Source: Flectonema sp. DT1601 (Eukaryota; Euglenozoa; Diplonemea; Diplonemida; Diplonemidae). From it: 64,000 nt of DNA. The notes below the pieces were generated by a model. The model had not been told where the DNA came from and did not search any database. It worked only from the letters and a program-made list of their open reading frames with translations. This document shows positions 22,789-36,009 of this stretch, in pieces (the stretch's first letter is position 1; each line of letters begins with the position of its first letter). The position numbers were made by a program, and so were the translations under genes. The stretch is from NCBI GenBank assembly GCA_964019425.1, contig OZ025839.1, positions 248,001 to 312,000 of the forward strand. The letters are read 5' to 3'.

Positions 22789-24519
22789 TCAGTTAAGGTT
22801 GATAATTTCAAAATCTTCACCGCTCCATACGGTTGGTGAGTTATCTATATCACCTTTTTCATAACAAGGACACAGACGTCTTGAGTCGTCATGTTTGTCT
22901 CCACATGTTGGCTTAGTGCGGGGATCAAGTTGATAATTTCTGAGACACACGTCTTTTTCGGTAACAAACGACGGAGCTTCCGATGCAGGAAAGTCTTTTC
23001 GGTAGTCAGCATACATGCAATGGGTGCATGAGAACGCGCGTTTCAACAGAGAACAATCAGAAAGAGGAGTAAATGACAAAGATTCTTCATCACACCACTT
23101 GTGTGATTTCCCATGATGCTTACAAGCAGTGTCACAGGATTCGCCAAGATTTCCTTTCACAAGTAATATTCCAACTTTGGTGAAGTTCGATTCGGTGAAT
23201 CTTGTTTTTGTCAATTTTCTCATGTATTCCTTCTTCGTATTGCGCAACATCCAGACAAAGTCAGATGGGTTCTTGTCACCGTTTATTCCCCAGGTGGCTC
23301 CATCTTCCCAATTTTTCATTTCCTTTCTATGAAATTCTTCATAATATTCCCACCAAAGTCGATACCCTGGTCCGAACGCAAGTTCATCAGGTTTTGACTC
23401 ATACATGGCTTCTGGTGAATACCAAGGCTTGAATGATCCCCGAAAATGCAACATTCTTATTTTCGTCGCAAACAGAGGTTCCCAAGGTGCTAAGTGCTTA
23501 GAATAAGAGTTACTAATCGTTGTATAACGATCAACAAAATAAGTTCGAAGCAGAGAACCATCGCGAGCGTTTAATTTATTGTAAATGCCGTTGGGTTTTT
23601 TTGGTGCCGATTCTGATAGTAGCATTGTGAATAAATCATTGTAAACCTTTCTAGATGGTATGATCACCAGCATACCAGATTGAAAATAGGGACCCTTATG
23701 GTGTTTTGGATTGTTTCCAATAGCACCAATATAAGAAGCGTTCTTTAACTTTGTATCAAATATAGCGTCTGAGTCAGCGACCGTCAGCATGTCAGAGTCA
23801 ACGAGGACAACTCTTTTGAATTGAGTGAGTCCGAAAACATATAATTTATCAAATGAATCAGCCCAATGAGCTTTAGGAACATGAACGTGAAGTGGTTCTA
23901 CTTCCTTAACAATCCAACCGGCAGTGTCAAGTCGTTTTTTCGATTCTTCAGAGAGAGTGTTGACAACGATGCACACTAGTTTACAAGACCCCTTTTGAAC
24001 AAGACTTGACAAGTTCCTTAATGAGAGCCCCATTACAATGGCTCCATCAATATAGCTCTCCAAAGAAACTACAGCGACGTAGGCAAATTTTGCATCAGTG
24101 TGTTGTGGTGAAGGGTCTTGTTTTTCCTCAGCCTCCGAGTTATCTTCATTTTTATTACTTTCTTGTTGGTCGTTATCTTCTCTTTCAGGCTCAGAGTCCC
24201 GTTCGCGTTTAAGGTCTCGTCGAATTTTTCGGAGAATAGAATCTGTTTTTTGTAATAATTTATCAGTCTCTCCATCCCAGTCTTGTCCGATGGTATCACC
24301 AGAATCCTTCTGAGGAAGGCCGTACATCGTAAATATTAAAATCAATACGGCCACCAATGACAAAACCACCACACTCCACCCCATGAACGTACCATAGTCT
24401 TTCTGTTCTCGTCGGGACCTCATAGTTGGGTGCTGGAAAGTACGATAATTAACTAAGCTGATGATTTTTTCATATTTGTGCAAAAAAGCTAACTTAGCAA
24501 AAATATTAATTCTTGTCAT
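22789..24519 (-). CDS. Type II membrane glycosyltransferase, GT8/glycogenin-like
   Basis: A single open frame of 576 residues from the first ATG (24519). A second ATG at 24423 would give 544 residues and follows an acceptor-like TTTCCAG, so the start is uncertain. One membrane span (GWSVVVLSLVAVLILIF, ~47-63) follows a basic N-terminus, giving a type II Golgi topology. A charged stem (~85-140) precedes the GT-A fold. That fold shows YVAVVSLESYIDGAIVMGLS, the DSD metal motif in VLVDSDMLTVADSD, FQSGMLVIIPS and MLHFRGSFKPW, all typical of GT8 enzymes such as glycogenin. The last ~130 residues contain about 14 cysteines and match nothing I know. The sugar donor and acceptor cannot be told. The stop lies only about 26 bp from the presumed first exon of the nucleotidase-GAF gene. 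Confidence 0.85.
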   Translation of the reverse strand: MTRINIFAKLAFLHKYEKIISLVNYRTFQHPTMRSRREQKDYGTFMGWSVVVLSLVAVLILIFTMYGLPQKDSGDTIGQDWDGETDKLLQKTDSILRKIRRDLKRERDSEPEREDNDQQESNKNEDNSEAEEKQDPSPQHTDAKFAYVAVVSLESYIDGAIVMGLSLRNLSSLVQKGSCKLVCIVVNTLSEESKKRLDTAGWIVKEVEPLHVHVPKAHWADSFDKLYVFGLTQFKRVVLVDSDMLTVADSDAIFDTKLKNASYIGAIGNNPKHHKGPYFQSGMLVIIPSRKVYNDLFTMLLSESAPKKPNGIYNKLNARDGSLLRTYFVDRYTTISNSYSKHLAPWEPLFATKIRMLHFRGSFKPWYSPEAMYESKPDELAFGPGYRLWWEYYEEFHRKEMKNWEDGATWGINGDKNPSDFVWMLRNTKKEYMRKLTKTRFTESNFTKVGILLVKGNLGESCDTACKHHGKSHKWCDEESLSFTPLSDCSLLKRAFSCTHCMYADYRKDFPASEAPSFVTEKDVCLRNYQLDPRTKPTCGDKHDDSRRLCPCYEKGDIDNSPTVWSGEDFEIINLN

Positions 24520-24944
24520 GGGCAGTTGCTGCTAGGTTTTGCTTCCCACTACGCAATGACGCTTCTCGACATGATATTTACTAGGAAAATAGTTTTTTGG
24601 ATGACTCTGAGGACGAAAACGAGAAATAAGGATGTCAAGATGGTAAAAAGAGAGGCTTAATAAATAAATAAAAAAGGTACACAAAAATCATTCACAGTGG
24701 TATGATATTTGTCTAGAAAATTGTTCTTTTTTTAAGAAAAAAGATGGTTTACACGCTGAATAACTTGCCAGACTAAATAATCTACTCAGGATTCACCAAA
24801 TCGGTAACAGAGCCGCTTGATTCCTCCTCCCCCTCTTCTTCCTTTTTCCTCTCCCTCTTCTTCGTTTATAAATTCCGTTCCCGTTTTTTGAAGGCTCCTG
24901 GGGTTCGAACCCAGTTTCATTTGTCCCCGTTTCTTGAAGGCTCC
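24520..24944. other. Intergenic between glycosyltransferase and tandem array; tRNA B-box-like motif
   Basis: No gene seen. At 24902-24912 the minus strand reads GGTTCGAACCC inside a CTGGG..CCCAG stem, exactly like a tRNA T-arm. No D-arm, anticodon arm or matching acceptor stem is found upstream. The nearby TTGAAGGCTCCTGG appears twice (24888-24902 and 24934-24947). It is probably a tRNA-derived SINE scrap. Confidence 0.35.
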
Positions 24945-26207
24945 TGGAGATCCACAGAATATGGCATGCTTCATCCCAGACAGATAATTTGCACCCCTCA
25001 TAAGCCTGGCACCATCTTCGTTGATCTCAAGCAGGCCCAGGGCACCAGGGCGATCGTCAACAAATGTTTTCCAACGTTTAATGAAATGTGCAATAAAAAT
25101 GCCTTCAATTCGCTGGATGTGATAATTCTTCTTCTGTTCCTCAGAAAAAGAAGCTGGCCAAGGAAGGGACTGATGAGCAAGAACTGGGTGGGAACACACA
25201 CTGAGGCCGTTCAATTTCGTTCACGTTACAAGATTAACACAAATGGTTTCCTCCATCTTCTCACAACAGCAGTGCGTGTTGATCTAGGGAGGGTTTATCG
25301 AATTCCTGAATATCTGTGAAAACGTCAGCCAACAGGCATATCCTTCATTTGACTTGTGAATGGGAAATACGACTCATCCTCCACCTAAATTACATTGAGG
25401 ATTGTTTACCTGATAAAAGAAACATAGAATCTAAGCAAATGTTACAACACACTCTGCAACTAGAAAATTACTGAGATTGAATCACAATAAGCATCGAGAG
25501 GGATGAGAGGGCACAAAAGATATGAGAAAAAATAAGCCAAAAACCTATTTCGCGAATAAATCAAATAAATTGAAATATTTGACAGCAAAGATAGAGGAAA
25601 TAATTACAAAGCCTGCCGGCAGTGTGAATAAATAATAATAATAATATCATTATTACTTGTAATATCAAATAATTCAGATTAATTTCAATTCGAGTGATTC
25701 ACTAAAGTGATTGAGAACGGAGACGTGTCCAACAGAAAGCCGGACACCCGACCTACCCAAACTCCTTTTGCTGAAAAACTGCAGAAAAAACTGCAGCAGC
25801 AATTCAGATTCGTTGACCTTCAGCACAAAAAGAGACTGAGATCACAAAGTAAAAAGACAAAAATGAAAACGCGCGAAAAATAAATAAATGAAAAAGGACG
25901 TGGATGACGTAAACAGAAAAACATTCGTGAAAATATGTTTAGCGTGTGAATCAGAGTTTTACGTGAACTGAAAGTTTTTTTTTTTAAAAGACTATTGATT
26001 TGTATGTAAAGCATCAATAGAGGAGGTGAGAGGGATAAGTTTTCCATCACATGACCGCAATCAAACGGGTTATGAATAAAGTGTATCTTCCACTTCGGAA
26101 GAAACAGAAAACAGTTAAGTTACTTTTTGTTTGTTTTTTCGTTTTTTTTTGTTTTTTAATTTTTGAAAAGAAAATTACAAAGCAGAAATTCGCAACCAGC
26201 GTTTTGT
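24945..26207. other. 3' flank of giant gene 1 (shared with 34735-36009 and 44411-45679)
   Basis: About 1.27 kb common to all three units. It includes the 182-bp repeat (25295-25476), a short (AAT)n tract and an A/T-rich 3' UTR region. The small frames on both strands (for example minus 24786-25214) are preserved only as far as the nucleotide repeat is. I do not call a gene. Confidence 0.6.
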
Positions 26208-26395
26208 TCACACTCTGGTAACAGTAGAAGTGATTTTATCATTAGTAATGCTTGCCTCCAGCTCCTGCATAGAAGTGAGGAAGTTTTCGCTCTCATTTTT
26301 GTTATTTTGTTGCTTTCGGTAGATGGTGAAGGCAACCAGAGCACCACCTAAGCACAGGGAAGCAACAACACCAACAATAATGTATATAATGTCAT

Positions 26396-26427
<32 letters not shown>

Positions 26428-29400
26428 CTACTACTGATGTCGTCGCTGCCTCCCTTTACGACGGTGTCTTCTGTTGTTGTTTTCGGAGAATCGAGAGATT
26501 CCATTCCGTTTCCAACAGGTTCCATTATCACAGTGCTGCCGTCACCATTGTCTCTAAGTAGACCAGCACCGTTACCTGACTCAGTTACAGCGGTATTCAA
26601 TACAGCAGCACTCTCGTCAGTGACTTCGAAATCAACGAACATCCCGGAATCTCCAACAGACTGCTGGTCCTTGGTCGAGCTCACACCGTGTCCGAGAGTC
26701 TTCACTTCCCTGTTTTTACTCAGCTCCTTTTCAAACAATTCAGTGTTCCACGATGAAGGAATAGAAGTACCCCACTTCTCTCTCACATCCTTAGCAGGAA
26801 CAATGTTGTCTTTCATCAGACTCCCAACGTACTTGATCATCACATTCGATGACTCCAATTCTTTTGTAACTCGCATGATGGTTCTTCTTAACTTTCTTAG
26901 AAACCTCTTCGGGTTTTCCATAATCTTTGAATACGATCCCTTGAATGACAGACGGAAGGATTTCCTTTTGTTGTTTGTCTTCCCTTGGCTTCCTACTACT
27001 TCATCCTCACCCGAGGTCTCACTCGCTTTGCAGTGAAGACCCTTGGACTTGCAACAACCCTCCTTGTCTTCCTCACTGAGAAGGCCAGCATCAGCTCGGC
27101 AGTCAACTGAACACGCGATGTTCTCTTCATTACAACACCAGTCGATCTGATCACTTCCCCAATCAGACATTGCCTTCGAATCGCTGAAGCAGTCGAACTT
27201 CTCCGTCGCACAACCGACACCATCACTGAGACAACAATCCATTCTGGTCAGCTCATCCCACGACGCACGTTCTGCACGCATTACTTGGCACTTCTCGTTC
27301 ACCTTCACATCCGCTGCCGCAGCATCTGGACAACGAACTCCCTTCACAAAGCAGCACCAATCCGATTGTTCTTCACTCCAAGCAGCAGCAGTCTTCTCAC
27401 TCCACTCGCAATCGAACGCATCCACGTCAACAACGCATCCGACTTGAAACTTCTCACAGCAGTACGCAGCCTTCTTCTCCTCCCACATCGTCACGTCCAC
27501 AACCGAAGTCTGCAACAATCCCTCAGCGTTCTTCACAATCTCCATCGACGCATCATCAACACTGCAGTCATACATTGCAATTGGACATCCCACTTGTTTT
27601 TCTTCACAGCACCACTTTCTCTGAGCAAATGTCCATCCCTTCGGGTCTGACCTGCAGTCAAATTGATCCTTCTCATCTTCCTTGCAGTACCTACCAGTCT
27701 TCTCACAGCAATACCTCATCTCTTCTAGAGAAGGTGATTTCACAGAATTGTAGCAACTGAAAGTCTTGCATCCCAACGAGTTCCATTTCGACACCGACTC
27801 CGCAAGACACTCCGACTTCTCTTCAATTCTCTCGCACGATGGTCTGCAATCTTTGCTGCACACCTTCTTTCCGTTCACATCACACTTGCACATCTGCTGG
27901 CATCCAGTACACGAATACCCCTTCTTGCATGTTCTACCTGTTCCACACAACACTACATCGTTTGTCTTCAGGTCACACTTCACATCAATTTCAGGAGCAA
28001 TACATTTCACATTACCTCCTTCAACAGAACAATACCCACCTTCTTTACATGAAGACGGGTTGCATCTGATTGCGTTACTCTTTACACAGAGCCATTCTTT
28101 GGAATTAACATTTCTCGTACACTTCGTTCCCGCAGGGCAATCAGAACTACGATCCATTGAAATAATCCTTCCACTGTCAATACGACAGACGTCATCTACT
28201 GAGAGTACAGATTTCATACAACTACCAGGGAGGTTAATATTGTCTTCCTTCGTAATACATTTCAATGATGATAAACAAATATCATATTCACATGATGGTT
28301 TGAATCCTCCACAAGACTCTCCTTCTTTAGATCTCTTAACACAAATCATTTCCGATCCACACATTCCTGACTTGATAGATTTCGTACGACAGAATTCTTC
28401 TTCATCACAGTCATCATCACTCTTGCAGATCATCATATCAACGGTCCTATTTATAACACATTCTGGGTATGCTCCGTTGTTGCTCTTCATCATCTCACAG
28501 ACGTATCCGGTACGGCATTTCATGCTTGAACAATCGGATGTTGGAGCCTTGCTTGCAACACATTCTGGGTAAGCTCCGTTGTTGCTCTTCATCATCTCAC
28601 AGACGTATCCGGTACGGCATTTCATGCTTGAACAATCGGATGTTGGAGCCTTGCTTGCAACACATTCTGGGTAAGCTCCGTTGTTGCTCTTCATCATCTC
28701 ACAGACGTATCCGGTACGGCATTTCATGCTTGAACAATCTGATGTTGGAGCCTTGCTTGCAACACATTCTGGGTAAGCTCCGTTGTTGCTCTTCATCATC
28801 TCACAGACGTATCCGGTACGGCATTTCATGCTTGAACAATCGGATGTTGGAGCCTTGCTTGCAACACATTCTGGGTATGCTCCGTTGTTGCTCTTCATCA
28901 TCTCACAGACGTATCCAGCACCGCATTTCATGCTTGAACAATCGGATGTTGGAGCCTTGCTTGCAACACATTCTGGGTAAGCTCCGTTGTTGCTCTTCAT
29001 CATCTCACAGACGTATCCGGTACGGCATTTCATGCTTGAACAATCGGATGTTGGAGCCTTGCTTGCAACACATTCTGGGTAAGCTCCGTTGTTGCTCTTC
29101 ATCATCTCACAGACGTATCCGGTACGGCATTTCATGCTTGAACAATCTGATGTTGGAGCCTTGCTTGCAACACATTCTGGGTAAGCTCCGTTGTTGCTCT
29201 TCATCATCTCACAGACGTATCCGGTACGGCATTTCATGCTTGAACAATCTGATGTTGGAGCCTTGCTTGCAACACATTCTGGGTATGCTCCGTTGTTGCT
29301 CTTCATCATCTCACAGACATATCCGGTAAGGCATTTCATGCTTGAACAATCGGATGTTGGAGCCTTGCTTGCAACACATTCTGGGTAAGCTCCGTTGTTG

Positions 29401-32400
29401 CTCTTCATCATCTCACAGACGTATCCAGCACCGCATTTCATGCTTGAACAATCGGATGTTGGAACCATGCTTGCAACACATTCTGGGTAAGCTCCGTTGT
29501 TGCTCTTCATCATCTCACAGACGTATCCAGCACCGCATTTCATGCTTGAACAATCGGATGTTGGAACCTTGCTTGCAACACATTCTGGGTAAGCTCCGTC
29601 GTTGCTCTTCATCATCTCACAGACGTATCCGGTACGGCATTTCATGCTTGAACAATCGGATGTTGGAGCCTTGCTTGCAACACATTCTGGGTATGCTCCG
29701 TTGTTGCTCTTCATCATCTCACAGACGTATCCAGCACCGCATTTCATGCTTGAACAATCGGAAGTTGGAACCTTGCTTGCAACACATTCTGGGTAAGCTC
29801 CGTTGTTGCTCTTCATCATCTCACAGACGTATCCAGCACCGCATTTCATGCTTGAACAATCGGATGTTGGAGCCTTGCTTGCAACACATTCTGGGTAAGC
29901 TCCGTTGTTGCTCTTCATCATCTCACAGACGTATCCAGCACCGCATTTCATGCTTGAACAATCGGATGTTGGCGCCTTGCTTGCAACACATTCTGGGTAT
30001 GCTCCGTTGTTGCTCTTCATCATCTCACAGACGTATCCAGCACCGCATTTCATGCTTGAACAATCGGATGTTGGAGCCTTGCTTGCAACACATTCTGGGT
30101 AATCTCCGTTGTTGCTCTTCATCATCTCACAGACGTATCCGGTACGGCATTTCATGCTTGAACAATCGGATGTTGGAGCCTTGCTTGCAACACATTCTGG
30201 GTAAGCTCCGTTGTTGCTCTTCATCATCTCACAGACGTATCCAGCACCGCATTTCATGCTTGAACAATCGGATGTTGGAGCCTTGCTTGCAACACATTCT
30301 GGGTAAGCTCCGTTGTTGCTCTTCATCATCTCACAGACGTATCCGGTACGGCATTTCATGCTTGAACAATCGGATGTTGGAGCCTTGCTTGCAACACATT
30401 CTGGATAAGCTCCGTTGTTGCTCTTCATCATCTCACAGACGTATCCAGCACCGCATTTCATGCTTGAACAATCAGATGTTGGAGCCTTGCTTGCAACACA
30501 TTCTGGGTAAGCTCCGTTGTTGCTCTTCATCATCTCACAGACGTATCCGGTACGGCATTTCATGCTTGAACAATCGGATGTTGGAGCCTTGCTTGCAACA
30601 CATTCTGGATAAGCTCCGTTGTTGCTCTTCATCATCTCACAGACGTATCCGGTACGGCATTTCATGCTTGAACAATCGGATGTTGGAGCCTTGCTTGCAA
30701 CACATTCTGGGTATGCTCCGTTGTTGCTCTTCATCATCTCACAGACGTATCCGGTACGGCATTTCATGCTTGAACAATCGGAAGTTGGAACCTTGCTTGC
30801 AACACATTCTGGGTAAGCTCCGTTGTTGCTCTTCATCATCTCACAGACGTATCCGGTACGGCATTTCATGCTTGAACAATCGGATGTTGGAACCTTGCTT
30901 GCAACACATTCTGGGTAAGCTCCGTTGTTGCTCTTCATCATCTCACAGACGTATCCAGCACCGCATTTCATGCTTGAACAATCGGATGTTGGAGCCTTGC
31001 TTGCAACACATTCTGGGTAAGCTCCGTTGTTGCTCTTCATCATCTCACAGACGTATCCGGTACGGCATTTCATGCTTGAACAATCGGAAGTTGGAGCCTT
31101 GCTTGCAACACATTCTGGGTATGCTCCGTTGTTGCTCTTCATCATCTCACAGACATATCCGGTACGGCATTTCATGCTTGAACAATCGGATGTTGGAGCC
31201 TTGCTTGCAACACATTCTGGATAAGCTCCGTTGTTGCTCTTCATCATCTCACAGACGTATCCAGCACCGCATTTCATGCTTGAACAATCGGATGTTGGAG
31301 CCTTGCTTGCAACACATTCTGGGTAAGCTCCGTTGTTGCTCTTCATCATCTCACAGACGTATCCGGTACGGCATTTCATGCTTGAACAATCGGAAGTTGG
31401 AGCCTTGCTTGCAACACATTCTGGGTATGCTCCGTTGTTGCTCTTCATCATCTCACAGACGTATCCAGCACCGCATTTCATGCTTGAACAATCGGATGTT
31501 GGAGCCTTGCTTGCAACACATTCTGGGTAAGCTCCGTTGTTGCTCTTCATCATCTCACAGACGTATCCAGCACCGCATTTCATGCTTGAACAATCGGATG
31601 TTGGAACCTTGCTTGCAACACATTCTGGGTAAGCTCCGTTGTTGCTCTTCATCATCTCACAGACGTATCCGGTACGGCATTTCATGCTTGAACAATCGGA
31701 TGTTGGAGCCTTGCTTGCAACACATTCTGGGTAAGCTCCGTTGTTGCTCTTCATCATCTCACAGACATATCCAGCACCGCATTTCATGCTTGAACAATCG
31801 GTTGTTGGAGCCTTGCTTGCAACACATTCTGGGTAAGCTCCGTTGTTGCTCTTCATCATCTCACAGACGTATCCAGCACCGCATTTCATGCTTAAACAAT
31901 CGGATGTTGGAACCTTGCTTGCAACACATTCTGGGTAAGCTCCGTTGTTGCTCTTCATCATCTCACAGACGTATCCGGTACGGCATTTCATGCTTGAACA
32001 ATCGGATGTTGGAGCCTTGCTTGCAACACATTCTGGGTAAGCTCCGTTGTTGCTCTTCATCATCTCACAGACGTATCCAGCACCGCATTTCATGCTTGAA
32101 CAATCGGATGTTGGAACCTTGCTTGCAACACATTCTGGGTAAGCTCCGTTGTTGCTCTTCATCATCTCACAGACGTATCCAGCACCGCATTTCATGCTTG
32201 AACAATCGGATGTTGGAACCTTGCTTGCAACACATTCTGGGTAAGCTCCGTTGTTGCTCTTCATCATCTCACAGACGTATCCGGTACGGCATTTCATGCT
32301 TGAACAATCGGATGTTGGAGCCTTGCTTGCAACACATTCTGGGTAAGCTCCGTTGTTGCTCTTCATCATCTCACAGACATATCCAGCACCGCATTTCATG

Positions 32401-32876
32401 CTTGAACAATCGGTTGTTGGAGCCTTGCTTGCAACACATTCTGGGTAAGCTCCGTTGTTGCTCTTCATCATCTCACAGACGTATCCAGCACCGCATTTCA
32501 TGCTTGAACAATCGGTTGTTGGAGCCTTGCTTGCAACACATTCTGGATAAGCTCCGTTGTTGCTCTTCATCATCTCACAGACGTATCCAGCACCGCATTT
32601 CATGCTTGAACAATCGGTTGTTGGAGCCTTGCTTGCAACACATTCTGGGTAAGCTCCGTTGTTGCTCTTCATCATCTCACAGACGTATCCAGCACCGCAT
32701 TTCATGCTTAAACAATCGGATGTTGGAACCTTGCTTGCAACACATTCTGGGTAAGCTCCGTTGTTGCTCTTCATCATCTCACAGACGTATCCAGACCTAC
32801 ACTTCATAGTGCTGCAATCAGTATTTGACTGACTGTGAACTATTGAAGCTGCTAAGCAGAGTATCAAAAGTCTCAT
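26208..32876 (-). CDS. Giant cysteine-rich repeat membrane protein, array copy 1 (2222 aa)
   Basis: An intron-less frame from ATG 32876. A signal peptide (MRLLILCLAASIVHSQS) leads into about 43 copies of a 34-residue repeat. The repeat has cysteines at positions 3, 8, 14 and 27 (SDCSSMKC-[GA/RT]-GYVCEMMKSNNG...), spaced C-x4-C-x5-C-x12-C as in small disulfide modules. About 740 residues follow, beginning VDMMICKSDDDC. They hold cysteine-rich modules, including several of the form W-x(5-8)-WCC-x5-GC (for example FAQRKWCCEEKQVGC). Next is a basic segment (KRFLRKLRRTIMR), a Ser run, one membrane span (DIIYIIVGVVASLCLGGALV) and a 40-residue tail ending TRV. Topology is type I: a long extracellular stalk on an anchor. 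The function is unknown; a surface adhesin, coat or recognition protein is my inference. Confidence 0.9.
28452..32817 (-). repeat. 102-bp coding tandem repeat, about 43 units (gene 1)
   Basis: Direct repeats of exactly 102 bp (34 codons), differing at few positions. The variable codons are GA or RT before GYVC, A or V in ASK-[A/V]-PT, and S or T before DC. The unit next to the signal peptide (CRS, TMKC) and the one at the repeat end (INRT) are divergent, as is usual at array edges. Confidence 0.95.
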
Positions 32877-33127
32877 TATTTGGTGTTTTTAATGTGCTGT
32901 ATGAAATGATGGTATGAAGATGATTTATTTAAGAAACAATGTGTGCTATCCCTCTTCTTAATTTTGGTCAACATGGTAAATATTAAACAGAAACATGATA
33001 AGAGATATCAATGAATTGGAATAAGTAGTGGAAAAGGTGAATAGGTATACTTCTTCAAAGACATCAATAATAATTAAACGGCTGGTAAGTATGTAAGGAC
33101 TTCACAACTATCAAGAAAAACCCTCAA
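32877..33127 (-). promoter_or_regulatory. Conserved 5' flank of giant gene 1 (promoter candidate)
   Basis: About 250 bp upstream of the ATG is nearly identical in all three units (also 42673-42923 and 53465-53716), while sequence beyond differs at unit 3. A TTAAATAAAT motif lies about 55-65 bases before the ATG and could serve as a TATA element. Identity may reflect recent duplication rather than selection. Confidence 0.45.
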
Positions 33128-33309
33128 TTATCGAATTCCTGAATATCTGTGAAAACGTCAGCCAACAGGCATATCTTTCATTTGACTTGTGAATGGGAAG
33201 TACGACTCATCCTCCACCTAAATTACATTGAGGATTGTTTACCTGATAAAAGTAACATAGAATCTAAACAAAAGTTACAACAAACTCTGCAACTAAAAAA
33301 TTACTGAGA
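33128..33309. repeat. 182-bp direct repeat, spacer 1 proximal copy
   Basis: It starts TTATCGAATTCCTG and ends TTACTGAGA. It recurs in the same orientation at 25295-25476, 35085-35266, 42924-43105 and 44761-44942, with only a few differences. Within each complete spacer the two copies bracket 1.66-1.78 kb. Confidence 0.9.
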
Positions 33310-34670
<1,361 letters not shown>

Positions 34671-34671
<1 letters not shown>

Positions 34672-34730
34672 CGATCGACTATGTCGATCACTTTCTATTT
34701 TCCGTCCTGGTCAAGACGCTAAACTGATTG
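34671..34730. repeat. 60-bp dispersed cassette at (AAT)n edge (spacer 1)
   Basis: This 60-bp sequence from TCGATCGACTATGTCGAT to AAACTGATTGT recurs at 44347-44406 and in the tandem cassettes at 59.87-60.75 kb. It contains an ATCGAC-tat-GTCGAT inverted repeat. Confidence 0.85.
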
Positions 34731-35084
34731 TCTTTGGAGATCCACAGAATATGGCATGCTTCATCCTAGACAGATAATTTGCACCCCTCATAAGCCTGGC
34801 ACCATCTTCGTTGATCTCAAGCAGGCCCAGGGCACCAGGGCGATCGTCAACAAATGTTTTCCAACGTTCAATGAAATGTGCAACAATAATGCCTTCAATT
34901 CGTTGGATGTGATATTTCTTTTTCTGTTCCTCAGAAAAGGAAGCTGGCCAAGGAAGGGACTGATGAGCAAGAACTTGGTGGGAACACACACTGAGGCCGT
35001 TCAATTTCGTTCACGTTACAAGATTAACGCAAATGGTTTCCTCCATCTTCTCACAACAGCAGTGCGTGTAGATCTAGGGAGGGT

Positions 35085-35266
35085 TTATCGAATTCCTGAA
35101 TATCTGTGAAAACGTCAGCCAACAGGCATATCTTTCATTTGACTTGTGAATGGGAAGTACGACTCATCCTCCACCTAAATTACATTGAGGATTGTTTACC
35201 TGATAAAAGAAACATAGAATCTAAACAAAAGTTACAACACACTCTGCAACTAAAAAATTACTGAGA
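35085..35266. repeat. 182-bp direct repeat, spacer 1 distal copy
   Basis: Same orientation and length as 33128-33309, with two visible base differences. It lies in the 3' flank of giant gene 2. Confidence 0.9.
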
Positions 35267-36009
35267 TTGAATCACAATAAGCATCGAGAGGGATGAGAGG
35301 GCATAAAAGATATGAGAAAAAATAAGCCAAAAAACCTATTTCGCGAATAAATCAAATAAATTAAAATATTTGACAGCAAAGAAAAGAGGAAATAATTACA
35401 AAGCCTGCCGGCAGTGTGAATAAATAATAATAATAATATCATTATTACTTGTAATATCAAATAATTCAGATTAATTTCAATTCGAGTGATTCACTAAAGT
35501 GATTGAGAACGGAGACGTGTCCAACAGAAAGCCAGACACCCGACCTACCCAAATTCCTTTTGCTGAAAAACTGCAGAAAAAACTGCAGCAGCAATTCAAA
35601 TTAGTTGACCTTCAGCACAAAAAGAGACTGAGATCACAAAGTAAAAAGACAAAAATAAAAACGCGCGAAAAATAAATAAATGAAAAAGGACGTGGATGAC
35701 GTAAACAGAAAAACATTCGTGAAAATATGTTTAGCGTGTGAATCAGAGTTTTACGTGAACTGAAAGTTTTTTTTTTTAAAAGACTATTGATTTGTATGTA
35801 AAGCATCAATAGAGGAGGTGAGAGGGATAAGTTTTCCATCACATGACCGCAATCAAACGGGTTATGAATAAAGTGTATCTTCCACTTCGGAAGAAACAGA
35901 AAACAGTTAAGTTACTTTTTGTTTGCTTTTTTGTTTTTTTTTGTTTTTTTTGTTTTTTAATTTTTTGAAAAGAAAATTACAAAGCAGAAATTCGCAACCA
36001 GCGTTTTGT

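Noticed and set aside
24889-24965. Complete tRNA gene
   Set aside because: Only the T-arm is present; no D-arm, anticodon arm or pairing acceptor stem was found.
24786-25214. Protein frame containing FVDD, considered as a reverse transcriptase active site
   Set aside because: The flanking residues do not fit a reverse transcriptase palm, and the frame is repeated only because the array's nucleotide sequence is.
26323-28572. Plus-strand frames opposite the C-terminal coding region of the giant genes
   Set aside because: They are antisense shadows of a conserved cysteine-rich coding sequence, with no independent support.
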